Of a stretch of 64,000 bases of DNA, positions 25,794 through 34,726 are shown piece after piece. A model generated the notes under the pieces. It was not told the origin of the DNA, ran no database searches, and was given only the letters and a program-made list of their open reading frames with translations. Location: positions 3,376,001 through 3,440,000 of the forward strand of contig NZ_CP133265.1 of NCBI RefSeq assembly GCF_030915505.1. The letters run 5' to 3'. The first letter of the stretch is position 1; each line of letters begins with the position of its first letter. Source of the DNA: Neobacillus sp. OS1-2 (GTDB lineage Bacteria > Bacillota > Bacilli > Bacillales > Cytobacillaceae). The position numbers and the translations under genes are program-made.

Positions 25794-25832
25794 AAAAACA
25801 AGCGATGCTTTTATTCAGCATCGCTTGTTTTT
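25794..25832 (-). terminator. terminator overlapping the end of the envelope cassette
   Basis: AAAAACAAGCGATGC (25794-25808) pairs with GCATCGCTTGTTTTT (25818-25832). The stop codon of the last cassette gene lies in the loop. Confidence 0.85.
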
Positions 25833-26395
25833 ATGGTTTGAGACTGTGCGTTAAGTATATATTCAATCTTTGACTTTACCGCACTTAGATTGGTTTCATT
25901 CATGGGTTCTAATTCAACATCTCCGCCCTCTACAAAGCTTACATTAAATTTTGGAAGAATGGATTGATCACTTGTCACATGGTGTGCGAGGAGTTTAACA
26001 TTTTTTAGACCAAAATTTCCGTTATCTGGTGTGTAAGTAACGATTTCCCCCGGATTTGTAACAGATAAGGACAAGTTATTAAAAAGAACTGTATCACCAG
26101 AACTAATTATGTTCGTGACGATACCATTTGGGGTCTTTATTAACTTTTTAATCTTTAATCCTTTAACATTTGTATCTTCAAATTTTAGTTCAAGCATGGG
26201 TCGACTTGGTTGATCGGCTGTTTCCCCATTTATTAATTCCGCACCTTTAATGGTACCTTCTAATTGATCTGCTTCAATAATAAATCCTATTATTGTAGAT
26301 TCAACTGCAGAACTATGATTCGTGGGGATTAAAAATCCACTCATTGCAATAATTAATATGAGTCCAATTCTGAAAAGTTTTCTTCTCTGCTTCAA
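25811..26395 (-). CDS. secreted protein of the DUF6230/DUF6114 cassette
   Basis: About 195 residues from a TTG at 26395 preceded by CGGTGATAG; longer in-frame starts reach 26470, overlapping the previous gene. A signal peptide (basic KQRRK, then FRIGLILIIAMSGFLIPT) is followed by a beta-rich extracellular domain with no Cys. Motifs such as IIGFIIEADQLEGTIKGAEL and FNNLSLSVTNPG are unlike any family I can name. It is the third gene of a set with the two upstream membrane proteins; the fold pattern recalls the first gene's extracellular part, so they may be distant relatives. Function unknown. Confidence 0.75.
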   Translation of the reverse strand: MKQRRKLFRIGLILIIAMSGFLIPTNHSSAVESTIIGFIIEADQLEGTIKGAELINGETADQPSRPMLELKFEDTNVKGLKIKKLIKTPNGIVTNIISSGDTVLFNNLSLSVTNPGEIVTYTPDNGNFGLKNVKLLAHHVTSDQSILPKFNVSFVEGGDVELEPMNETNLSAVKSKIEYILNAQSQTIKTSDAE

Positions 26396-26438
26396 CTCTA
26401 TCACCGTTTTTCTGTAACATATAAACTGCTTCGCATGA

Positions 26439-26879
26439 TTATTCGGGTAATGTTTCTTTGCTTGATGCAACCTCTATTTCAGCTATTTGATTTTTATTTG
26501 ATTCATCTTGGGAATCTGTTACAGCCATTGTTGGTTTCCAGGCAATCATCATTGCCCCACCAACAATTCCTAAAATTGTCCCAATTAAGAAACCGCCTAA
26601 TGCCCCCATAATGGATAAAACCGAGGTAAAGATTCCTACAATTCCAAACAGGGTTGAAAGCTTAGGCATGACATATGCCAGGACACCCATTAGAAGGGTC
26701 AGACCTCCTAATAATAGGCCAACAACAATCATACTACCTGGTGCAGCTGCAATTTCGTAAAGCTGTGCAGGTACCATTAAAATGATGATTCCTGATAGGA
26801 TGGACAAGGTCGCCCCCCAAAAGGGGCGCCTTGCTCTCCAATTCTTAAACTTAGTACGTTTTGAATACCTAGAGCTCAT
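26439..26879 (-). CDS. DUF6114-like four-helix membrane protein
   Basis: 146 residues: a basic N-terminus (SSRYSKRTKFKNWRARRPFWGA) then four membrane helices (about 24-45, 50-70, 75-95, 98-118) and an acidic tail. The RRPFWGATLSILSG start and compact four-helix build match the DUF6114 group of small membrane proteins, which in actinobacteria occur beside DUF6230 proteins; this assignment is from memory of the family pattern. It lies between two exported proteins, 38 bp after the first. Function unknown; probably a membrane partner of them. Confidence 0.7.
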   Translation of the reverse strand: MSSRYSKRTKFKNWRARRPFWGATLSILSGIIILMVPAQLYEIAAAPGSMIVVGLLLGGLTLLMGVLAYVMPKLSTLFGIVGIFTSVLSIMGALGGFLIGTILGIVGGAMMIAWKPTMAVTDSQDESNKNQIAEIEVASSKETLPE

Positions 26880-26917
26880 TCATATCACCCTTACCTGTTA
26901 ATTCCCTGATGCACAAG

Positions 26918-27517
26918 TTATTTAGCTGGTTCAAATGAAACCTTCATACCACCAAGAGTTACGGTTTTTTGGAAAAGATACACAGTATCAAGTACACCAT
27001 TCTTAATGGTTATTGAATTGGCCGTTTGTGTAAAATGTTCTGCAGCTGCTCCAGCAAGTACTGCTGGGCTCGAAAGATCACGATCGCCAACAAATTTTTC
27101 TGCCATGGTTAGCTCATTAAATGAAGCATCGCCTTTAACCATCGTTGCTTTTTGTTGAAGACCGGTAATCTCAACTGGCTTTTCGGCAGTAATGACAGCG
27201 TTTATCCCTAAAAATGGTATAGATTTTGAGATTTTCAAATTGGTTATTGTTGCTTTGTCAATTTCATTAACAGCAACCGGGTTGTTTTGTTTCATGGCAC
27301 TATCGGCAAGACTGCCATAAAGTTTAAATCCTGTACCGGTCATTTCGTCAAAGCTGACAGTAAACCCGCCCACTAATGGCATGGCTGCGGCCATACCTGT
27401 CATCCCAAAAGTACCTAATAGTGCTCCTAAAAATAAAAAGCCCCCTACCAATGCAATGATGAGTTTCTTCTTAACCGTCTGCCCGCCAATAATTGCCGAT
27501 TCTACTGCTAAATTCAT
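26918..27517 (-). CDS. DUF6230-like exported protein
   Basis: 199 residues from the ATG at 27517 (site AAAGGAGGAATG). One hydrophobic segment (LIIALVGGFLFLGALLGTFGMTGMAAA, near 20-45) serves as signal or anchor. It is followed by a beta-rich domain with the DUF6230-type pattern: FTVSFDEMTGTGFKLYGSL, PVAVNEIDKATITNLKISKS, and a conserved end TVTLGGMKVSFEPA. DUF6230 proteins have no known function. It is the first gene of the three-gene cassette and is divergent from the LuxR-type regulator. Confidence 0.72.
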   Translation of the reverse strand: MNLAVESAIIGGQTVKKKLIIALVGGFLFLGALLGTFGMTGMAAAMPLVGGFTVSFDEMTGTGFKLYGSLADSAMKQNNPVAVNEIDKATITNLKISKSIPFLGINAVITAEKPVEITGLQQKATMVKGDASFNELTMAEKFVGDRDLSSPAVLAGAAAEHFTQTANSITIKNGVLDTVYLFQKTVTLGGMKVSFEPAK

Positions 27518-27796
27518 ACACATTCCTCCTTTTAATATAAAAATGTGAAACCATTCCAATGAAATGTAAATGCTTTCACCATTCGTCATAATTTTATGAT
27601 AAATTAGTTTTCTTGGAAATCCCTACATTTGTAGGAAGTTAATCTTTGAAATATATGATGTAGAGCAAGAGGTGACAAAATATTTAATAATATGGAAGAA
27701 AAGCAGGAATTTTGAATAGTTTCGGGGAATTATGTAATAGGTATAAACTGTTATAATACAAGGGGAATAACAGCCTAGATTTACAAGGAAGGGTGT

Positions 27797-28987
27797 TTGC
27801 TAAGGATGTCAAAGTCATTAAACCACCATTTGGATAATCTTTTAAACGATGCTGTTATCATGTTAAGTCAATATCAAGAAGATCTTTTACAAGAATGGAG
27901 CCAAATGCTCCAATCACTAAAAAATACGAAGAAAAAATCAATTGCTGTTTTTGAATTTATTAGTGAGTTTTTAGTCAGATTTTTACGTTCAGTTCATGAA
28001 GGAACCGTTGATATATATCAAATGTTAAATGAGATTCAGGATGAATGGAATGCTCAATTTCACAGGCAGCCGGAACCAGAAGCATTAATCTTCCATCTGA
28101 ATTTGTTAGAGAACGCTGCTCATAAGGTTTTAAAATCGAGAATTGCTTATTCCTCGAAACTACATCCTTCGGTCCATTATTTGTTTTCAAAAATAAGCGA
28201 AGTGATGCTGTTTCAATCGAAAAATGAGAATTATAGTATTTGGAAGGATGCGGTTATCTTATTTAATGAGTGGATCATCCGCTCGCAAAACTTTAAGGAG
28301 TCAGTAGAGAATATTTGCTTTGGCTTTGGTTATTTCCTTCCATTTGAACGGTGTGCACTTTTTAAGTTTACCAATAAGGAAAGCGTCGGGGTTGGTTTAT
28401 TTGGTCATCATTTAAAAACGGAAGAAATTCAGGCAATTGCTGAAAAGATTACCAACATCCCAGTACTAAATGAAAGCCTTGTGAAATTAAAATCACAGGG
28501 TCACGAAATGAAAAACTTCCAGCCGATTTATATATCCTGCGCAGAACAGGATCTTCCGGAAAAGTATGTGAAGAAATTTGATTTGACCTCGTTAATTATT
28601 GTTCCAATTTATGTTCCAGAGGAAGGAAAAATAATTGGGGGAGTTGTTTTAGACCAAGGCCCTGGACAGCATTTTACTGTGGATACCAGCCTGTTTCCTG
28701 CATTGATGAAATTTGGGCAAAGTTCTGGAGAGTTGCTTTCAAAGTTTATCGAAGCAGATCTTAAAAAACCTGAGTTGCCAGAAAGAGATTCCATCACTTT
28801 GTCGCCAAGAGAAACGGAAATTATTAAGTTGTTAGCGGACGGTGCTTCAACTGCAGAAGCGGCATTAAAGCTTTATCTAAGTGAATTTACTGTCAGAGAT
28901 TACATATCAAATATTATGAAGAGACTTAATGCCCAAAATAGGACGGAAGTAGCTGTCAAAGCAATACGAATGGGAATTATTGATTGA
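27797..28987 (+). CDS. LuxR-type transcription regulator with GAF-like sensor
   Basis: 396 residues. An N-terminal helical region (1-165), a GAF-like domain (about 165-320, IIVPIYVPEEGKIIGGVVLDQG) and a C-terminal LuxR helix-turn-helix (LSPRETEIIKLLADGASTAEAALKLYLSEFTVRDYISNIMKRL). There is no receiver domain, so it responds to a ligand or partner and not to a kinase. The start could be TTG 27797 or ATG 27806. It is divergent from the envelope cassette with 279 bp between, making it the obvious candidate regulator of that set; this is inference. Confidence 0.8.
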   Translation: MLRMSKSLNHHLDNLLNDAVIMLSQYQEDLLQEWSQMLQSLKNTKKKSIAVFEFISEFLVRFLRSVHEGTVDIYQMLNEIQDEWNAQFHRQPEPEALIFHLNLLENAAHKVLKSRIAYSSKLHPSVHYLFSKISEVMLFQSKNENYSIWKDAVILFNEWIIRSQNFKESVENICFGFGYFLPFERCALFKFTNKESVGVGLFGHHLKTEEIQAIAEKITNIPVLNESLVKLKSQGHEMKNFQPIYISCAEQDLPEKYVKKFDLTSLIIVPIYVPEEGKIIGGVVLDQGPGQHFTVDTSLFPALMKFGQSSGELLSKFIEADLKKPELPERDSITLSPRETEIIKLLADGASTAEAALKLYLSEFTVRDYISNIMKRLNAQNRTEVAVKAIRMGIID

Positions 28988-29016
28988 AGCTGAGGCTAAA
29001 CATATCCTTTTGGCTA

Positions 29017-29048
29017 AAAAACTGTCAGCATATGCTGGCAGTTTTTTT
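29017..29048 (+). terminator. terminator after the LuxR-type gene
   Basis: AAAACTGTCAGCA (29018-29030) pairs with TGCTGGCAGTTTT (29033-29045) with one G-T pair, followed by TTT. Confidence 0.85.
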
Positions 29049-29168
29049 AGGTATCTACCCTTTCGGATAAATACCTGTTTATCGTGTGAGAGGAGCCTAT
29101 ACCATATGGTAAGAATAGAATAATTTACAATAGGAGATGTTTGTAAAACAAATGGGAGGAGGCAGGGT

Positions 29169-29594
29169 ATGGGAATAAGTGAAGTTGAACAGTGTATATG
29201 TCATGAAATGGAACAACTTCTTGAAGAACAGCAAAAATTATCTTTTGAAGGCTTCCGTTTCATCTGTGAGGATATTGGTTTTGACACAATCCCATTTATC
29301 CTTTCAAATGGGAAATGTCCATTTGAAACTTTTGGGGTAACAAGATATGGGGATTTTTTCACTACACAGGTTTTTCGGTTAGAAAATATTGATTCAAAAC
29401 ATTGCTGTGCAACGCTATCACTCTTAATACCAGTAGATATGGATGGTTGCCCGGTGGATTTATGTGATGATGTGTATTCGCTGATTAAAACGGATAACTG
29501 TACGATAGTTGATTTGAGCTGTTTTTGTACAATTCAGCCACTATCCCCCAAATTAGTTAATCGGGAGCTACCTATTATCGAACCAAAATGTTAA
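29169..29594 (+). CDS. CotY/CotZ (ExsY)-family spore coat or exosporium protein
   Basis: 141 residues with nine Cys. The family signature is clear: FRLENIDSKHCCATLSLLIP, then CTIVDLSCFCTIQPL near the C-terminus. CotY, CotZ and ExsY proteins form disulfide-linked two-dimensional lattices in the crust or exosporium. The N-terminus here is unlike theirs, with CICHEMEQLLEEQQKL. It is followed by two YjcZ-type spore genes. Site GGGAGGAGG precedes the ATG. Expression is expected late in the mother cell; no promoter was identified. Confidence 0.88.
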   Translation: MGISEVEQCICHEMEQLLEEQQKLSFEGFRFICEDIGFDTIPFILSNGKCPFETFGVTRYGDFFTTQVFRLENIDSKHCCATLSLLIPVDMDGCPVDLCDDVYSLIKTDNCTIVDLSCFCTIQPLSPKLVNRELPIIEPKC

Positions 29595-29627
29595 TAAAAC
29601 TGAAAAAATGATTAATAGCTCATCTGC

Positions 29628-29652
29628 AAAAGAATGGGCTTATTCTTTTTTT
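29628..29652 (+). terminator. terminator after the CotZ-like gene
   Basis: AAAAGAAT (29628-29635) pairs with ATTCTTTT (29642-29649), followed by TTT. Confidence 0.65.
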
Positions 29653-29742
29653 CAAAACTAATGAATATAGATATGTGTCTATCGCACATTTTTATCTAGG
29701 TGAATAGGATATATGGAATTCTAGAAAAGGAGGTAATGTTAA

Positions 29743-29847
29743 ATGTCTGGTGCAGTAGGTGGCTACGGAGGCGGATTTGCCCTACTAGTCGTTTTGTTTA
29801 TATTGTTAATCATTATTGGAGCTTCTTGGGGTTATGGATTCTATTAA
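29743..29847 (+). CDS. YjcZ-family sporulation miniprotein (34 residues)
   Basis: Reads MSGAVGGYGGG then the hydrophobic core [18 protein letters not shown] and ends GYGFY. The Gly/Tyr-rich head followed by one membrane helix is the YjcZ signature of small spore proteins. Ribosome binding site AAAAGGAGGT lies 8 bases before the ATG. Too short for most gene finders. Confidence 0.88.
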   Translation: MSGAVGGYGGGFALLVVLFILLIIIGASWGYGFY

Positions 29848-29868
29848 TATAAATAAGGAGGAATTTTA

Positions 29869-30012
29869 ATGTACGGATATGGTGGATTTGGAGGCTGCGG
29901 CTATGGTGGTGGTTGTGGCTACGGTGGAGTCGGCTTTGGCGGCGGTTTTGCTCTAATCGTCGTATTATTTATTCTGTTGATTATTGTTGGAGCCGCTTGC
30001 TTTAGATGGTAA
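29869..30012 (+). CDS. second YjcZ-family sporulation miniprotein (47 residues)
   Basis: [20 protein letters not shown]-type head, then the helix [17 protein letters not shown], ending CFRW. The head has two Cys spaced by six residues plus one at the end, which could allow cross-linking in the coat. It lies 21 bp after the first YjcZ gene with AAGGAGG before the ATG, so the pair forms an operon. The helix core is nearly the same as in its neighbour, indicating tandem duplication. Confidence 0.9.
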   Translation: MYGYGGFGGCGYGGGCGYGGVGFGGGFALIVVLFILLIIVGAACFRW

Positions 30013-30016
30013 TCAA

Positions 30017-30060
30017 ACTAGCTCCAGTGCCAAAGGTACTGGAGCTTTAAAGTCTTTTTT
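30017..30060. terminator. terminator between the YjcZ pair and the FtsH paralogue
   Basis: AGCTCCAGTGCC (30020-30031) pairs with GGTACTGGAGCT (30035-30046), with T-rich sequence after (30055-30060). Confidence 0.75.
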
Positions 30061-31795
30061 ATGCCAATACAAGGTTTTCTGTGTTGTTCAACTTCTCCCA
30101 AACAATTTCTTCGACCTCTGAACCCTCGATTGTTTCTTTCTTTAATAAAACATCAACTAATTGCTGATACTGATGTTGATGGCCTTTAATTAAGGTTTCT
30201 GCTTTTTCTAAGCCTTTCGTAAAGAGTTCCTGCATTTTTACTTCTTTATCTTGTTTGTTAAATGTCAAAGTAAAACCGTCCTGAAGCATACCTATATCCA
30301 CCATTTGTTCAATGATTTGTCTTGCCTGCTGTACGTCGCCGCTTACACCGATGCTGTGTTCACCCAAAAACATTCTTTCAGCAACACCACCGGCTAATAC
30401 CATGGCAACCCGGTCAAGTAAGTCAGAGCTCGTTGACAAATGTAATTCTTTAGGAATGGGGGCTACATACCCGAGAGCCTCTCCTCGAGGGATGATCGTA
30501 GCTTTCCGAACCGAACCAGGCTTCGTTAATGAGGCGACAATTGCATGTCCTGCCTCATGGATTGCCACTCTGTGTTTCGTTTCATGTTCCTGTAAGGAAC
30601 GAGAGGTGCTGCCTAGAATGGTCCTGTCAAGGGCATAGTCAAGATCATGCTTATGGACCATATCCTGCCCATTTCTAACTGCACGTCTGCTAGCTGTTTC
30701 AAAAAGGGACTGAAGTTCAGCACCCGAAAAACCAGATGTACTCTCAGCTAAGTCATCCAACGATGCAAAAACATCATTGGCAAGAGACTTGCCCGTGGTA
30801 TGGATATCAATAATTTCTCTTCTACCCTTAGTATCTGGTAATGGTACATGGAAGGAAAAGTCGATCCTTCCCGGTCTTAGGAAAGCCTCATCAAGCATGT
30901 CTTTTCGATTTGTAGCGGCAATAAACAATATTCCATCATTGGAATGACCGCCATCAAGTTGAACGAGAAGTTCCGTTAAGGTTTTTTCTGCTTCCTCTCC
31001 GCCATGTGCTTTTCGTTTACCCGCTAGAGCATCCACTTCATCAATAAAGATTACGGCAGGACCTTGTTTCCTGGCCGTTTGGAACAAGGAACGGACGCGG
31101 CTGGCACCAACACCAACAAACAATTCGTTAAAAGCGGATCCACTGGCAGTGAAAAAAGCTGCATTTAACTCGCGTGCGATGGCTTGAGCCAATAAAGTTT
31201 TCCCTGTACCAGGAGGTCCGTACAACAAAATTCCTTTTGGTGGTTTTATGCCTAATTTAATGGCCCGATCCGGCTCCTTTATGGAAGAGATTGTCTGCAT
31301 GATTTCTTCTTTCATCTCTTCCCCAAGTCCGCCTACGTCTTTCAAACTGATAGGAGGAAGGGGGCGAGACTTAGAAACACTGTTTTTCATTGAGTTATGA
31401 AGGCCAAATCCGCCCTTTTTCTTTTGCAGGGTAATTGCTGCACCCGCAAGTAATAAAACGAAACCGCCCATAATCCACTTGCCATATTTACTGCTAGTGG
31501 TATATGAATATTCGATATTATATTTTTCAACAAGTTTATCAATCATTTGACTGTTTGGCGGGACATGAGAAATATATTCTTTGTTTCCAGCTTTCATGTT
31601 TAGGCTGCCATCCGCACGTTCAGTCAAAGTTACTGGTTTTCCATTTTGAGCCTGAATTGTTTTTTCGACTGAAGAGAAGGGAATGGTGACCTCGTTATTT
31701 GAAGTTTGGACATACCAAACGGTACCTAAAAATACAAAAATAATCGCAGCGAATAATGGGATAAACTTGGAAACTACTTTTTTACTTTTATTCAT
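30059..31795 (-). CDS. FtsH-like membrane AAA metalloprotease (second FtsH)
   Basis: 578 residues, shorter than the usual 640-670 of housekeeping FtsH. A membrane helix (about 10-29), an extracytoplasmic domain (30-104), a second helix (106-122), then AAA: Walker A GPPGTGKT (193-200), pore loop FVGVGASRVR, Walker B VIFIDEVD, and SRH ATNRKDMLDEAFLRPGRID. The M41 protease has HEAGH (413-417) and the third zinc ligand Asp487. All catalytic residues are kept, so it is an active-looking protease. It is convergent with spore genes and not in the tilS-hpt-ftsH context of the essential copy. Possibly sporulation- or stress-specific; substrates unknown. Confidence 0.9.
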   Translation of the reverse strand: MNKSKKVVSKFIPLFAAIIFVFLGTVWYVQTSNNEVTIPFSSVEKTIQAQNGKPVTLTERADGSLNMKAGNKEYISHVPPNSQMIDKLVEKYNIEYSYTTSSKYGKWIMGGFVLLLAGAAITLQKKKGGFGLHNSMKNSVSKSRPLPPISLKDVGGLGEEMKEEIMQTISSIKEPDRAIKLGIKPPKGILLYGPPGTGKTLLAQAIARELNAAFFTASGSAFNELFVGVGASRVRSLFQTARKQGPAVIFIDEVDALAGKRKAHGGEEAEKTLTELLVQLDGGHSNDGILFIAATNRKDMLDEAFLRPGRIDFSFHVPLPDTKGRREIIDIHTTGKSLANDVFASLDDLAESTSGFSGAELQSLFETASRRAVRNGQDMVHKHDLDYALDRTILGSTSRSLQEHETKHRVAIHEAGHAIVASLTKPGSVRKATIIPRGEALGYVAPIPKELHLSTSSDLLDRVAMVLAGGVAERMFLGEHSIGVSGDVQQARQIIEQMVDIGMLQDGFTLTFNKQDKEVKMQELFTKGLEKAETLIKGHQHQYQQLVDVLLKKETIEGSEVEEIVWEKLNNTENLVLA

Positions 31796-31878
31796 CCTAC
31801 ATCATCTCCTTAAACAGGGTCATCTACTAATATTATAAAGTAACTTCCAGAAAAATGGATGTGGGAATCAGTGGAAGA

Positions 31879-31907
31879 AAAAAACACACAAAATGTGTGT
31901 TTTTTTA
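31879..31907 (-). terminator. terminator downstream of the 86-residue gene
   Basis: AAAAAACACACA (31879-31890) pairs perfectly with TGTGTGTTTTTT (31894-31905). It ends the minus-strand gene at 31952 before the FtsH-like promoter. Confidence 0.85.
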
Positions 31908-31951
31908 AAAGATAAAAAAGTATAAATTTCGACTTCGAGAATTGTCTAGCG

Positions 31952-32212
31952 CTAAGACAGTAAACGAAGATGGGGAATAATGGGCATCAGGACACTTTGA
32001 GCAAGCACACCAATACTAACACCAAAGGAAGATGCTTTACTCCATTTAAAAACATGAACTTTTCCATCCTTCCCTTCATACAAAAATAAGAGCTGCTCAC
32101 CTTCTTCAGTAATGCCGATTTTATGAAAAGAGACATTATTTTGTTCAAGAACAATTTCAAATGCTTTATGCAACAATGTTAAGGTCTGTGGGTCAATTTT
32201 ATTAACTTCCAT
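31952..32212 (-). CDS. hypothetical 86-residue protein
   Basis: Not recognised. It starts MEVNKIDPQTLTLLHKAFEI, has a short beta stretch (EGEQLLFLYEGKDGKVHVFKW) and a hydrophobic C-terminal segment (FGVSIGVLAQSVLMPIIPHL). The site is AGGAGG directly upstream of the ATG. A strong terminator follows, and it is divergent from prfC. Coding is supported by a clean site, terminator and balanced composition. Confidence 0.65.
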   Translation of the reverse strand: MEVNKIDPQTLTLLHKAFEIVLEQNNVSFHKIGITEEGEQLLFLYEGKDGKVHVFKWSKASSFGVSIGVLAQSVLMPIIPHLRLLS

Positions 32213-32377
32213 ATTTCCTCCTAATATATATCCGCATACTATCTATTATAGTATTGTACCATAAGCGATAAAAGAAAAAATCAGGGTCAATCAATTGAAA
32301 TATTGCAAAGATATCATTTGCTCTGATAAGATTAAAGTTATGATTAAAAATTTTTCATTGGCAAAAGAGAGGAAGAC

Positions 32378-33961
32378 ATGATGGGTAAAAATTTTAGAGA
32401 AGACGTATTATCGCGCCGGACATTTGCGATTATTTCCCACCCGGATGCCGGTAAAACGACACTAACAGAGAAATTATTATTATTCGGCGGTGCTATTCGC
32501 GATGCCGGTACTGTAAAGGCGAAAAAGACAGGAAAATTTGCTACAAGTGATTGGATGGAAATTGAAAAGCAGCGTGGAATTTCTGTCACTTCCAGTGTGA
32601 TGCAATTTGACTATGACGGTTTTCGCGTCAATATTTTAGATACGCCTGGACACCAGGATTTCAGTGAGGATACGTATAGAACATTGATGGCTGTTGATAG
32701 TGCAGTAATGATTATTGATTCAGCAAAAGGGATAGAGGAACAAACCCTAAAGTTATTTAAGGTATGCCGAATGCGCGGAATCCCCATTTTTACGTTTATT
32801 AATAAACTCGACCGCCAAGGGAAATCACCGCTTGAGCTCCTAGCTGAATTGGAAGAAGTACTTGGAATCGAATCGTATCCAATGAACTGGCCGATTGGAA
32901 TGGGAAAAGAATTCCTCGGCATTTATGACCGTTTTAATAATCGAGTAGAACAGTTTCGAGTCAGTGAAAATGAGCGGTTTATCCCGTTAAATGACAAGGG
33001 TGAAATTTCAGGTGATCACCCATTGAAATTATCAGGACTTTATGATCAAACTCTTGATGAAATTATGCTGTTAAATGAGGCTGGTAATGAGTTTTCAACT
33101 GAGAAAGTGGCTGAAGGCAATTTAATACCTGTTTTCTTTGGAAGTGCGTTAACCAATTTTGGTGTTCAGACATTTCTTGAGTCTTATTTAAAATTTGCAC
33201 CACCGCCAAAGGCGCGGAACTCCTCGATTGGAGAAATTGATCCTTTAGGTGAACAATTTTCGGGTTTTGTCTTTAAAATTCAGGCTAATATGAATCCTGC
33301 CCACCGTGACCGGATTGCCTTTATACGGGTTTGTTCGGGGAAATTTGAACGCGGGATGACTGTTAATATTCCACGGTTAGGAAAACAATTAAAGCTATCT
33401 CAATCAACTTCCTTTATGGCTGAAGAAAGAAACACAGTTGAGGAAGCTGTCAGTGGTGATATTATCGGCTTATATGACACGGGCACTTACCAAATTGGCG
33501 ATACGTTGACCACTGGGAAGGATCATTTCCAATATGAAAGATTGCCGCAGTTTACTCCAGAATTATATGTGAAGGTTTCTGCTAAAAACGTTATGAAGCA
33601 AAAATCCTTTTATAAAGGGATTGAGCAGCTTGTCCAAGAAGGAGCGATTCAGCTTTTTAAAAGGGTCAGTATCGATGAGTATTTATTAGGTGCTGTAGGG
33701 CAGCTACAATTTGAAGTATTTGAGCATCGAATGAGAAATGAATATAATGCTGAGGTTTTAATGGAACGATTGGGTTCGAAAATTGCCCGATGGGTAGAAG
33801 ACGAAACCGTGGATGAAAATCTATCGAGTCCACGGAGCCTGTTGGTAAAGGACCGTTTTGACAATTATGTATTTTTATTTGAAAATGACTTTGCCCTTCG
33901 ATGGTTCCAAGAAAAGAATCCTAACATAAAATTATATAATCCAATGGATCAACACGAATAG
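32378..33961 (+). CDS. prfC: peptide chain release factor 3
   Basis: 527 residues. GTPase motifs: G1 [10 protein letters not shown]2 region [11 protein letters not shown]3 [15 protein letters not shown]4 INKLDR. RF3 uses GTP to recycle RF1/RF2 from the ribosome after peptide release and helps post-error quality control. RF3 is not universal in Bacillus (B. subtilis 168 lacks prfC), so its presence is a strain or species trait. The gene is monocistronic and divergent from the small gene at 31952. Confidence 0.95.
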   Translation: MMGKNFREDVLSRRTFAIISHPDAGKTTLTEKLLLFGGAIRDAGTVKAKKTGKFATSDWMEIEKQRGISVTSSVMQFDYDGFRVNILDTPGHQDFSEDTYRTLMAVDSAVMIIDSAKGIEEQTLKLFKVCRMRGIPIFTFINKLDRQGKSPLELLAELEEVLGIESYPMNWPIGMGKEFLGIYDRFNNRVEQFRVSENERFIPLNDKGEISGDHPLKLSGLYDQTLDEIMLLNEAGNEFSTEKVAEGNLIPVFFGSALTNFGVQTFLESYLKFAPPPKARNSSIGEIDPLGEQFSGFVFKIQANMNPAHRDRIAFIRVCSGKFERGMTVNIPRLGKQLKLSQSTSFMAEERNTVEEAVSGDIIGLYDTGTYQIGDTLTTGKDHFQYERLPQFTPELYVKVSAKNVMKQKSFYKGIEQLVQEGAIQLFKRVSIDEYLLGAVGQLQFEVFEHRMRNEYNAEVLMERLGSKIARWVEDETVDENLSSPRSLLVKDRFDNYVFLFENDFALRWFQEKNPNIKLYNPMDQHE

Positions 33962-34080
33962 AAAGTCCAAGGATAGGGTGGAAAAATTTTCCTTGCTAGT
34001 TATTTTGGCACAAGGATGGGAAAACTAAAACTGAGAAGTTTTTTATTCTAAAAATTGCCAAATAGAAGCGGGATTGTACA

Positions 34081-34545
34081 ATGAAAAAATTAAGCAAATT
34101 GGAAGCTGTTTTATGGAATATTGCTTTTCCCGGTTTCAGTCAATTATTAACAGGTCATTATATTAAAGGTCTTTTATTTGTTGGCTTAGAATTTGTTATG
34201 AATGGTAAAAGTCGCTTTAACCAGGCGATCATGTATAGTTTCTTGGGTGAAATTGAAATGGCTGAGGCGGTCATAAATTACCAATGGCTTATGTTTTATC
34301 CATGTGTTTATATGTTTTCGATGTGGGATGGGTATCGGCAGGCGATGCCGGCAGATGAAAAATATTCCTTTTTGCCTTTTGTCTTTTGTGCATATTTTGT
34401 TACGGTTGGTTTAATGATTTCGCCTAAGGTGACGATTTTTCATATACACCCAGGTCCAGTTTTTTTACCCATGCTGTTTTTGATTCCTGGTCTGTTAATA
34501 GGGTTTATGATTAAATTTATCTTGTCAAAAAAAGCGTTAGAATAA
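34081..34545 (+). CDS. hypothetical four-helix membrane protein
   Basis: 154 residues. The N-terminus resembles TM2-type proteins (WNIAFPGFSQLLTGHYIKGLLFVGLEF), with about four membrane helices in all and a His-rich turn (TIFHIHPGP). The family is not identified with confidence. A clear terminator follows. Confidence 0.7.
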   Translation: MKKLSKLEAVLWNIAFPGFSQLLTGHYIKGLLFVGLEFVMNGKSRFNQAIMYSFLGEIEMAEAVINYQWLMFYPCVYMFSMWDGYRQAMPADEKYSFLPFVFCAYFVTVGLMISPKVTIFHIHPGPVFLPMLFLIPGLLIGFMIKFILSKKALE

Positions 34546-34560
34546 ATAATCCATCTAATG

Positions 34561-34594
34561 CCTCAAATCAGGATCACTGGTTTGGGGTTTTTTT
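34561..34594 (+). terminator. terminator after the membrane protein
   Basis: CCTCAAATCAG (34561-34571) pairs with CTGGTTTGGGG (34577-34587) using G-T pairs, followed by a T run. Confidence 0.8.
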
Positions 34595-34726
34595 ATTGGA
34601 AAAAACTTTTGCCATAACCCCCATAAACCATTTATGAAGAACCGTAATTATGTAAAGAAAATACTATTCCCTCTTAAAGTCCAAAATAGCGAAATATGTT
34701 ATAATTGGTCGAATAGAGGTGAGCAA

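Noticed and set aside
34616-34705. SigI autoregulatory promoter
   Set aside because: AACCCCC is present, but the CGAA element is not at the needed distance; kept only as a remark under sigI.
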